Shown here piece by piece: positions 22,720 through 32,700 of a DNA stretch of 64,000 nt. The notes below the pieces were generated by a model. That model searched no databases. It saw only the letters and a program-made list of their open reading frames with translations, and was not told the origin of the DNA. The position numbers and the translations under genes were made by a program. Origin of the DNA: Astropecten irregularis (lineage: Eukaryota > Echinodermata > Asteroidea > Paxillosida > Astropectinidae); the NCBI GenBank assembly GCA_963971285.1, contig OZ020247.1, forward strand, positions 15,582,614 through 15,646,613. The letters are read 5' to 3'. Each line of letters begins with the position of its first letter. Position 1 is the stretch's first letter.

Positions 22720-25700
22720 ATGAGGCGTGCTAAGTCAGCTGCGCCGTCCAGCACAGCAACTGGCTCTACTGGTGCTCCAGTGGCAAGCACTGCGGAAAAG
22801 ACCGACAAATCTTCATCATCAGCAACGACTGCAGCAGCAGCAGCAACAGCAGCTGAGAAAACAACAGGAACTGCACAGGGAGCTGCATCACCTGCAGCTC
22901 AAGTACTTCAAACTTTTAAAGAATCTTACTCTGCCTCATTGCGATGATCATAACCCTTGGTCCGACATGGGGACTGGGACAGGTCATTGTCACCATGTCA
23001 GACCAAGGGTTACGATCATCACAACTAAACTCTGCTATGCTATAAGCCATGGCTAGCTACTCACTACTTAAGCTGTTATCAAGACATTAAAGAGATTGAA
23101 TATCGGCAGGTTTTTTTTTATCATTCTTTCCAAAACTTCATCAATAAGAAGAAATTCCATAGCTGACCATTTTTGGGGGGTGCATGTACTGTAGTGTATA
23201 TTTTGCCTGCACTGGCATTCTTCCTGTAAAGCTATTTTTGCAGTTCCCTTACTCTGATTGGCCAGTTTTAAAATAGCAGTTTTAAAACATACCTCTTGCA
23301 AAATAACATTTAGATAAGAAAGGTTGGCATGACATATTGCTCACAAGAATTGGCTAATCAAAAGATTGAAAATATATACTTCCTTTTTTCCGCCCCACTT
23401 ATTACACAGTCTATATGAGGAGTCATGCACACATTTCTTTCTGTTTTTAGATTTGTTAATCATTAAATGAAATGATTCAAACTTAGTTTTAACATACAGT
23501 ACATACTTGTAAACTGTATAAAGTCTGACTATTCTTATGTAAGAATGCATGGAGGGCTGTTTACAAAATTCTTTCCTTGGCATGTTTTTGAAATTTGTTA
23601 ATAAGTACTTTTTATTGCAAATCATGGCAAACACACAAACAAACAACAGTATTGTATTTTACTCTTGTACTGTAGACAGTATTATGGTGTTTTGTGTCTT
23701 TCTATTGTTCTATTGACTAGCCTGCTCTAGTCTCTAGAGAGCAGGCTAGTCAAAATGTTGCGACCAAATAAGAAGTGCGAATGTACGAATGAATATTACA
23801 TGGTGTTTCCGCAAACCAATCCACGTACCAATTGTCACCATGCAAAGTCTCAAACCTTTCTCATAATCGTATGTTTGGACACTGGTTGATTTCATTGTTC
23901 AGGCTCATGCAGCGATTACGGATGCTGGTGCCTCCATCCAAGACATGTTGAAGGAGCTACACCATCTGATCAAGGATACTCAGGTGGAGAGGTCCAAGAG
24001 CGAACAGACACTGCTGACCATTAACAAGACCCATGAGCGCATGCAGTCAGAGGGCAAGATCTCACCGTACTTCAAGACCAAACTGAGGACGCTGTATCAG
24101 TCGGCCGTGACAGAAGCCGAGAGCGAAGCTGAGTTAGTATAGATGTTTTGGGATGGTTTTGACACACAAGAAGGCTTGTGTTGATATTGAAGTTCAATTT
24201 GTAATTGAACTTTAAAGGTACAATACATGACTGGTTAAGGTCACAGGACAGCACTCATACTGTGTCTGATCAAACATGTACATGAAATAATAAACCTGTG
24301 AAAATTTGAGCTCAATTGGACATCTGAGTCACGAGAAAATAGCGAAAACCGACACGATTTTTCTTGCAAAACATGAAGAATAGTTTACTTTATGTTTGTT
24401 CCAAAAATCGTTCGGACGAACGATCTTTGGAAAAGACACTAAATATTGATTTCCTTGAAAAACCCAGCATCTGATGAACCAAGATTTCCCATGGTGACTG
24501 TTTGCACTGTTTATCACTGTTAACTGTTGATCATGAGTCCATTTTCTGTCTCAAACTCAATAATTTTTTTTGGAGGACATGCAAATCCTATATGCTCCCT
24601 TTAAGACGACACTAAGCATACCTTCCTTATTTGAAGTGGATTTTTTTTTTGCTGTGAAATGAAGTATTAAAAAAGATTTTCAGTAATGTTTTGATCCCGA
24701 AGTGCTAAAATAATTTATGGTATTTGTTTTACTTATGCTTGGAGTTAGGAGGGCCTGATGTTTCGATACTAGCAGGATCTTTCTCTAAGGCTTTGGCTCT
24801 CCTAACTCCAAGCATTTTATATATTTCAAGTCATTATTTTGGCTGATGAACAGTTTGCAGCAGTTTTTTACTTGCTCTGGTTTTTAGCTTAAGTGTTGTG
24901 TTGTTAATCGTCAAAAATCTATTGAAATCTGATGACTTAAGGCTGAAAAAAATTTTGTTTTTTTGCTTAAGATTTAGGCTGGTATATTATCCAAGGAAAG
25001 AATTTTATAACCCATTTCAAACTTTTTCCAATACCCTGCAATTCATAATTTTCAGTACAAGTAATATACTGCTGCAAACTGCTCACCAGACAAAATAATG
25101 ACCTGAAATGTATAAACAATGCTTGGAGTTAGGAGAGCCTGGCGTGTTATGATCCTAGCAGGATCTTTCTCAAAGGCAAAATTCTTAATTTTGTGTAAGA
25201 AGTCGCTAAAAACAAAAATTTATAAGGCAAACAGTTTCAATGTTTTGATTTCAATTTAACCACAAAAGAATTGGATTTGCGAACTCTTACTTTGGTAAAA
25301 ATATCCAAGTTTTGGTTTTGGTTGAACAGAATCCTGCGTAAGGCGCTGAAGAAAATTGCCGACATCAAAGCCGTGAGGAATGAGCAACGACTGCAAGCCA
25401 AGAATGCAGGGCTGTATGCAGACGCTGACGGCCCTCGTAAGACCATGAGAAGAGGTGTGCTGATGACCATGCTACAACAGGCTGCTCTGACTCTACCACT
25501 GTGGATTGGACGACCAGGAGAGAGGTTCATTATTAACATATTCATGATATTTGTTTGGCTTGGGTCCGATTTCACTAAGCACTATTAAAGACCAATCTTA
25601 AGTGTGAAGTCATGTTAATTGCTATGTAACGTGTGATGTCACAATACAAAACACTAGGGTGATACTGACAACTCATCTTAAGATTAACCTTAGAGTTATG

Positions 25701-28700
25701 TGAAATCCAGCCCTGCTCTGTCAAAATGAGTCATAATATTACGCAGCATGTTGACAGGTTGCGGGCAATTTGAGTATTAGGGTATTCTGAGAAAAGGAAT
25801 AACTGTTATTCTTTCAACTTTAAACTATCCATATTGAAGAATAAAGATCACGATGTACTTCATCTGATCATGAATATAACTGACTTTGTCAAATCGTACT
25901 AGTTCTCATATAACGGGTCACATGATTGGGCAAGAAACATCAAGTTGTACAGTGGGAACCTGTACCTGTATTTATCATATTATCTTGACACAAGAGTAAC
26001 AGTGGACAGAGATTTCACATTTTTCTAACCCTCCAATATTACAGGCATGCAACTTTTCTTTGGATCAGCTGATTTCCTCTTTTTTCTCTTCACTGTAATG
26101 CCATTGAAAAGTGAAAAACACTGTACAAAGTACAGGTGTATGTTAAAGATTGGAATTTCCTCCTTTTTTTAAGTACAGGTGTATGTTAAAGATTGGAATT
26201 TCCTCTTTTTTTTAAGTACAGGTGTATGTTAAAGATTGGAATTTCCTCTTTTTTTTGTTAAGTCCAAGTTGCATGCCTGATATTAGTATAGCTTTACACA
26301 TGCTCTAGGGGGTTAGGGTTAATGCCTCCATTTAGTTTGCTTTGCTTTGACTTAAAAAGGGTCACATGATTGGGCAAGAAACATCAAGTTGTACAGTGGG
26401 AACCTGTACCTGTATTTATCATATTATCTTGACACAAGAGTAACAGTGGACAGAGATTTCACATTTTTCTAACCCTCCAATATTACAGGCATGCAACTTT
26501 TCTTTGGATCAGCTGATTTCCTCTTTTTTCTCTTCACTGTAATGCCATTGAAAAGTGAAAAACACTGTACAAAGTACAGGTGTATGTTAAAGATTGGAAT
26601 TTCCTCTTTTTTTTTAAGTACAGGTGTATGTTAAAGATTGGAATTTCCTCTTTTTTTTAAGTACAGGTGTATGTTAAAGATTGGAATTTCCTCTTTTTTT
26701 AAGTACAGGTGTATGTTAAAGATTGGAATTTCCTCTTTTTTTTAAGTACAGGTGTATGTTAAAGATTGGAATTTCCTCTTTTTTTTGTTAAGTCCAAGTT
26801 GCATGCCTGATATTAGTATAGCTTTACACATGCTCTAGGGGGTTAGGGTTAATGCCTCCATTTAGTTTGCTTTGCTTTGACTTAAAAGATACTTCACTTA
26901 CGTTCATGAGTTATTAGTCTTAACACTTCCAGACTTCCAGCTTGTTGATGCTGATATCCCACCAGTCATACATCCAGAAGCTTGCTTGAATTCAATGAAT
27001 TGCCTTGTATATTTGGTTTCCTTTTATTCTCTCCTGATTCCGTTGTCTTGGTAGTCCGCCTCCTCTCTGTGGAGCCATACCGGCCGAGAACAACTACCTG
27101 GCCAAGCCAGGGGACAAGGTGGCTGCCCGGGTCAAAGGTAGCGATGGTGATGAGAACTGGATCCTGGCAGAAGTGGTGTCATTCAACCCGGCCACCAACA
27201 AATATGAAGTGGACGACATCGACGAAGAAGGCAAAGAGTAAGACAATTTCAGTATTCTGGACGTCGCTGGTTTGAATCCCGCTCCAGTTTAATTTTCTTT
27301 GTCCACTTTTCAATGACTTAAAAAGATACATTTAGAAAATTTTCCTTCTGTTTATTTGATGATTAAAATACAATCAATAAATGATTTACACTTGTTATTT
27401 TCAATTTTTTTTTTTAAGAAAGATATTAGGCTTTGCATCGTGACAATTGTATGTGGATCGGTTTGCAGAAACACCATGTAAGAATTGTCGTACTTTGTCA
27501 CACTTCTATTTCGTTCGCACTTCTCAGAAGTCTCATCGTTTCGACTAGCCTGCTCTTGTCCTCATCAAAAATGGCGAAACGTTGAGACTTACGAGAAGTG
27601 CGAACGAAATAGAAGTGCGAAAGTATGAACGATTCTTACATGGTGTTTCCGCAAACCGATCCACATACCAATTTTGTTTATTTCTTACCATGTGCCCAGT
27701 CATGTGCCCAGTCATGTAGGGATTTTGACATGTGCATGTTGTTTTTCGCCTCGCAGACGCCATTTATTGTCCAAGAGGCGGATTGTTCCGTTGCCTCTGA
27801 TGAAGGCCAATCCAGAGACCAACCCAGAGGCGCTCTTCAAGAAGGGCACGGTACGTTCCAATTCCAAACAGAAAAATGTAAGAAACTTTCTCTCCTTTAA
27901 AGGTAGTATCATACTTTGGTAAGAGGCCAAAACAGAAATGTTCACAGATTTACGTATAACTTTCAGGGTATGAAGATGGTGGTGGTAGAAACATACCGTT
28001 AACATTTTTCCGCCTGAAATGCTGTATTTCATCCAGAAAAGAGTAAAACAACGACCAAAAATCTTTTTAAAAGATCAAAAATAAAAGAGAAAAGACTTAA
28101 AAAATACTGTGGCCATTTTTCACTGTTTTCTCAAAAAGTGGGCACCGTATGGGACTGAAATGTTTACAGATGACTGTTCCTGTATCTTCCTTGATATATT
28201 TGCCAATGAATCTGCATTTCTTTGACAAAAACCAAAGTATGATATTACCTTTAAAAAAAAAATACTATCCAAACAAATTTAGTACTTGAGCAAAGATTGC
28301 TGTACCAAAAACCCTATATCGTAAAAGAAATATCATAGGCAAAGTAAAAATGAAATAGGATGACAAAGAAACATTACAAGAAAGACTCAATTCTGCCTTT
28401 TCCCTGTTGGCAATGGGAAAAAATCATTAAAGTCATCCTGAAGCGACATTTGACAGATTTTATGATTTAAAACTAACAAACATTGTTTGCTTTTGGATTT
28501 ACTCCAGCTGGTGATGGCACTTTATCCCCAGACGACCTGTTTCTACAGAGCACTGATTGATGCACCCCCTGAGGGGGTAAGTTCATAGGTCAAAGGTTAT
28601 ACAGTTAGCTCTCTATAGGGGTTAGCTGATACGTGGTACCTCATCCAGTCCTATTGGGGTTTACGAAACAGAGGCTCAGGCTCCATTTTGAGAATCCGTT

Positions 28701-29315
28701 CTAAAATAACGGTACTATCAAAATAGAGACTTTTGGCTGCAGTTCGGAAATAGATTCTCTAGTTTGAAAAGGAAAACAAAGCTTTAGCTTCAATGAAAAA
28801 CCACAACCTATATTTTCAGCATATGGATGACAGAGCTAGAGTCTGAGCCTCCATTTTGTAATACGATGAAGAGACAGTCAGTGTGAGGGACTAGTTTCTC
28901 CACACTGCGTTGATGCAGGCAATAATTGTTGCCTTGCTAAGGACTAGATACCCCCTCTACTTTTGTTTTGAGGCCAAATGTCTTAGAAGAGCTTCTTCAC
29001 ATTTCTCTTTGTCCCAGGCACCTGTGAAACTTCTGAACAAACAAAATTCACTAACAGTCGTACATGTAGGTTTCTCCATGAGGAATAACATGCAAATTCT
29101 TGAATCTTGAAGTGAGAAGCTCAATTTGTTCATTTAGGATGCGGCTCTTCGATGTGACATCTTCGTGACTATTCCGTCATCTATTTTTCTCTTTGTAGCC
29201 CATGGACGACTACTGTGTTCTGTTTGAGGACAACTCCTATGCAGACGGGTACTCACCGGCGCTCAAGGTGGCACAGCGCTATGTCGTTCAGGTCAAAGAA
29301 CCCAGACGAAGATGA
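22720..29315 (+). CDS. SGF29: SGF29 (CCDC101), SAGA/ATAC-associated tandem-Tudor reader of H3K4me3, 7 exons, 356 aa
   Basis: Coding exons: 22720-22902, 23903-24132, 25330-25524, 27055-27237, 27757-27850, 28508-28576, 29199-29315. All introns are GT-AG and every phase matches. SGF29 is a nuclear subunit of the SAGA and ATAC acetyltransferase complexes whose C-terminal double Tudor domain binds methylated H3K4. Residues 76-140 form the charged helical region (LKELHHLIKDTQVERSKSEQ, then KTHERMQ and SPYFKTKLRTLY), nearly identical to the vertebrate protein. The Tudor region spans about 215-356, with KPGDKVAARVK, WILAEVVSF, KYEVDDIDEEGKE, CFYRAL and VLFEDNSYADGYSP. Tyr301, Tyr308 and Phe327 align by spacing with the human aromatic-cage residues Tyr238, Tyr245 and Phe264 (numbering from memory). 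Odd: exon 1 adds about 60 low-complexity Ala/Ser/Thr/Lys residues absent from human SGF29 (293 aa). Exons 2-7 are near certain; exon 1 is joined by phase and a GTACTT donor only. Confidence 0.96.
22944..23022. repeat. Hairpin just inside SGF29 intron 1
   Basis: Arms GATGATCATAACCCTTGGTC and GACCAAGGGTTACGATCATC extend to about 28 nt with few mismatches, separated by about 20 nt. It starts 42 nt after the exon 1 donor. Confidence 0.85.
23023..23713. other. SGF29 intron 1, no defined element
   Basis: AT-rich; no exon-like or repeat signal. Confidence 0.5.
23714..23868 (+). repeat. Palindrome family F, partial
   Basis: ACTAGCCTGCTCTAGTC and GAGCAGGCTAGTC flank a tiny loop. Then GAAGTGCGAATGTACGAATG and ATTACATGGTGTTTCCGCAA. 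Confidence 0.85.
24211..24605 (-). repeat. Chimeric MITE family C, second copy, minus orientation
   Basis: Reverse complement of the 17,049 element end to end: TTTAAAGGTACAATACATGA to TATATGCTCCCTTTAA, with the family B to D switch at the same place (CGACACGATTTTTCTTGCAA). Confidence 0.88.
24735..24890. repeat. Palindrome family E with flank
   Basis: GGAGTTAGGAGGGCCTGATG and GCTCTCCTAACTCCAAGCAT flank TTTCGATACTAGCAGGATCT. The following CATTATTTTGGCTGATGAAC is repeated beside the 59,479 copy. Confidence 0.8.
25020..25180 (-). repeat. Palindrome family E, half element
   Basis: CTGCTGCAAACTGCTCACCA and AATGACCTGAAATGTATAAA precede TGGAGTTAGGAGAGCCTGGC and CTAGCAGGATCTTTCTCAAA; the second arm is missing. 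Confidence 0.75.
25915..26888 (+). repeat. Tandem segmental duplication holding a repeat-bearing MITE
   Basis: Copy 1 is 25,915-26,358 and copy 2 is 26,359-26,888. Each contains an element bounded by CAGGCATGCAACTT and AAGTTGCATGCCTG. Inside is a 43-bp unit (AAGTACAGGTGTATGTTAAA, then GATTGGAATTTCCTC and a T-run), about three units in copy 1 and five in copy 2. The flanks match nearly base for base, so the duplication is recent. Lies in SGF29 intron 3. Confidence 0.92.
27240..27350 (+). repeat. tRNA-SINE remnant (B box and tail)
   Basis: GTTTGAATCCCGCTCCAG then TTTTCAATGACTTAAAAAG, immediately after the SGF29 exon 4 donor. The A-box half is missing. Confidence 0.65.
27450..27690. repeat. Palindrome family F, full copy
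   Basis: Outer arms TGGATCGGTTTGCAGAAACA and TGTTTCCGCAAACCGATCCA; inner arms CTATTTCGTTCGCACTTCTC and GAGAAGTGCGAACGAAATAG; core GTTTCGACTAGCCTGCTCTT. About 220 bp, almost wholly foldable. It ends 67 nt before SGF29 exon 5. Confidence 0.9.
27897..28254 (+). repeat. MITE family A, full length
   Basis: TTAAAGGTAGTATCATACTT to AAGTATGATATTACCTTTAA. In SGF29 intron 5, starting 46 nt after the exon 5 donor. Confidence 0.92.
28663..28868 (+). repeat. MITE family G
   Basis: GTTTACGAAACAGAGGCTCA, AATGAAAAACCACAACC, and GAGCCTCCATTTTGTAAT. In SGF29 intron 6. Confidence 0.88.
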
Positions 29316-29727
29316 ACGTTATCCTTAGACTGTAGCTCCTCTAGATCAAGCCTGTTAGCGTTGGTGTCCTGGATGCACCAAGGCATCGTCTGTGTGAGTC
29401 AAGAACTTTGATGATCCGTTGGCTTGAACAATGCGACCTCTTGACCTATGATGTAGATACCTGCCATGTTCCTGATGCGATCGATCTTGACCTGTTAATG
29501 ATAACAGCTGTGACCTCATGCATTGGAGATTAGCCTTTTACCTCATCCTTGCTGGCATATGAAAAGCTGACCTCTCAACTCCTGAAACTTTGAAGGATCT
29601 CATGACCATTTTCAAAATAGAAGAACAATGAAACAGTGACACTGGCCACTTGGAGGTTGGAGACCCATCATGCATCTGAAGGCAACCACAGACAGCAAGG
29701 CAGCGAACTGACAGATGCACTTAAGGC
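29316..29727. other. Tail-to-tail gap between SGF29 and RAD1
   Basis: Only 412 nt separate the two stop codons. I find no AATAAA on the plus strand and no TTTATT (minus-strand signal) inside it, so the two 3' UTRs probably overlap antisense to each other. Confidence 0.6.
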
Positions 29728-32700
29728 TCAGTAATAGTCTTCATCTTGTTCCTCGTCAGGCGCACACTGGAGAGAAAGGAAGACAGAATCCAAGGGAAAG
29801 AATGACTTCCATGAGATTCACTGCTCGGCAGGAAATGTAGCTTAGCAAATTGTTCAGCCTTAAAGGTAATATCATACTTTGGTTTTTGTAAAAGAAATAC
29901 AGATTCATGGGCAAAAATATCAAGGAAGATACAGTAACAGTCATCTGTGAAAACTTCAGTCCCATAAGGTGCCCACTTCTTGAGAAAACAGTGAAAATGG
30001 CCTCAGTATTTCTGAAGTCTTTTCTATTTTATCTTTGATCTTTGAAAGATCAAAAATAATTTTGGCCACTGGTTTTACTCTTTTCTGGATAAATACAGCA
30101 TTTCAGGCAGAAACATTTTAACAGTATGTTTCTACCATCACCATCTTAAGACCCTGTAAGTTATAGGTAAATCTGTGAAGATTTCTGTTTCGGTATGCTA
30201 CCAAAGTATGATACTACCTTTAATATAAAAAAGCTTGAAACAAGCAATATGCAAAGCAAACATTTGGTTTGAAACCTGCGTTTGCTATATGAACTGTACA
30301 AGTAATGAACTGCTGCAAACTTCATGACCTGAAATATATAAAATGCATGGTTGGTAAAGCAAAGATCACAGAACAGCAATCACACTTATGTCTGATCAAA
30401 TATGTACATGAAATAAACTGTGAAAATTCGACCTCAATCGGACATCTGAGTCACGAGAAAATAGTGAAAACCCATCTCAATTTTTCTTATAAAACATGAA
30501 GAATGGTTTTGATCTTTCCTCGAGATCAAAACTGTTTTTGGTCTTTGTTTTACTTATTTCTGGTTAAATACACCATTTCAGATGGAAATATTTTATTGGT
30601 ATGTTTCTACCAGAACCATCTTCATACATTGAAAGTTCTACGTAAATCTGTGAATATTTCTGTTTGGGTATGTTACCATGAGTTAGGAGGGCCTGACATT
30701 TTGATCCTAGCAAGATCTCTCTGCTAAGGATGGAAACGTCAGGCCCTCCAGCATTTTGATCCTTTACTACACAGAACTTAAAGGTAGTATCATACTTTGG
30801 TAGCATACCAAAACAGAAATCTTCACCGATTTACCTATAACTTACATGGTATAAAGATGCTGATGGTAGAAACATACTGTTACAATTTTTCTGCCTGAAA
30901 TGCTGTATTTATCCAGAAATTAGTAAAACAACGACCGAAAATCCTTTTGATCTTGTAAAAGACCAAAACTAAAAGAGAAAAGACTTAAGAAATACTGTGG
31001 CTGTTTTTCACTGTTTTCTCTAAAAGTGGGCACTGTATGGGACTGAAATTTTCACAGATGACTGTTACTGTATCTTTCTTGGTACTTTTGCCCATGAATC
31101 TGTATTTCTTTGATAAAAACCAAAGTATGATTACCTTTAAGTTGTCTGCAGTACATCAAAAAGGGAGCTTTTTAGAAATTTGAGAAAATTTGTCCCTTTA
31201 TTTCAAACCAGACTAATTTGAAAGACTATTGGTTCACACTGTCCAGCACGGTACGAGCCAAATCTCTGAGACTCTGAGACTCACGTAATACTCGACGAAG
31301 CATATCTGTCCGTCCTCGTTACGTATCATGTACTGCAGAGACAGGAAGCCTCGATTGTCTATCCGGATGGACACCTTGTTGGACGACATCAGGGCTTTCA
31401 CGGTGGGCTTCAGGAGCACCAGCTTGTATCTGTGGGAAGAAGAAGAAACAATCAGGCTGTCTCAGTTCTGGGGATTTTGGAGGCCGGGAAGACGGGAATT
31501 GTGGAACTCTGAAGGCATCATTTAATAGAGTGTGCTTGAAGGCAATTTACAGTTGGGTGGCTTGCACTGTAAAGATAGAGGGGTTAATGTAACATTCACA
31601 GTGTATTTTAGAGCTGTACTGAATTGCTAGAGGGCTCGCTCCTTGTTCACCAGTGCGGAGACGTTTTGAAGCCGTAGTCATTTTGAATTTATGTGGAACT
31701 GTGTCTGTGGAACAGGAAAACGTTGCCTGGAATGCCTTTCAAAGAATGTACTCTAAATGCAAGGTGCGTCAGATTTTGGGCATATTGGGCTTCGATAATG
31801 CACCTGTATTGAACACAAACGCAGATATACAAAGACGTAGAAAATTTTGCGCTTTCCCTAAGTTTTTGCACAAACATGGATGCGCCCAGCAGGCATCACT
31901 CTGTACACAAGTCAGCACTGTAGTAATTTAATAGAGCTCTATGGTATAGCTGCTTAGCACCATTTGCCATTGATTGTAAGCAAAGCAAGTGATAATGTCA
32001 CTCCTCTTTTTTATACTAAATAGCACTCCGCACTTGCACTAAAAATAGCAGGCTAAATGCTGTGACGTCACACCGGATCTCAGACAAACATTGCAAGGTG
32101 TGGTGGGTGTGCTTGTGTGCGCTTGCATGCATGGTGTACACTACGTGTGCGAGTCACGTTTGTCTGACATCCGAGGTTTTTGTTCATGCACGCGCTGGCA
32201 AAATCACTCGTGTGACGTCATTAGTGCGGAGCGCTATTGAGGATTTTGACATTTGATATGAACTTACACTATCTAAAACCAACTTCGTACTTGTATATGT
32301 ATATATTTTTATAAGGATGCAATAAAGCAGGAACAATTTGTAATTCTTTATTTTCAGATTGACTCTGTTTTAGTCTTTGTATTTGAATAAAATCTGCCCA
32401 ATGTAAATTTATATTCTACAAATATTTACCAATATTTTCTCAATATTTACCTGTTTGTTTGTGTCTGTGTGCACTGGAAGGACTCGATCAGATCAGAATC
32501 TTTGGGAAAATCCGACTGAAATACAGACCAATCAAACAAAGATAATTATATCCTAATGCAATGGTGAACAAAAGGGGTGTGGGGTGCCGTAGCCTTGGGG
32601 TCTGACGTGTCAAACTCAAGGTCTTGTGGGCAATCTACAGATTGTGGGTTCGAATCCAGCCATGGGCTAGTGGTGCTTGCGTCCTTGGGCAAGACGCTTT

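Noticed and set aside
31234-31284. RAD1 ending with the read-through tail VSLRVSEIW...
   Set aside because: A consensus GTGAGT donor follows FVEYY, and a downstream exon restores the conserved acidic C-terminus in frame.
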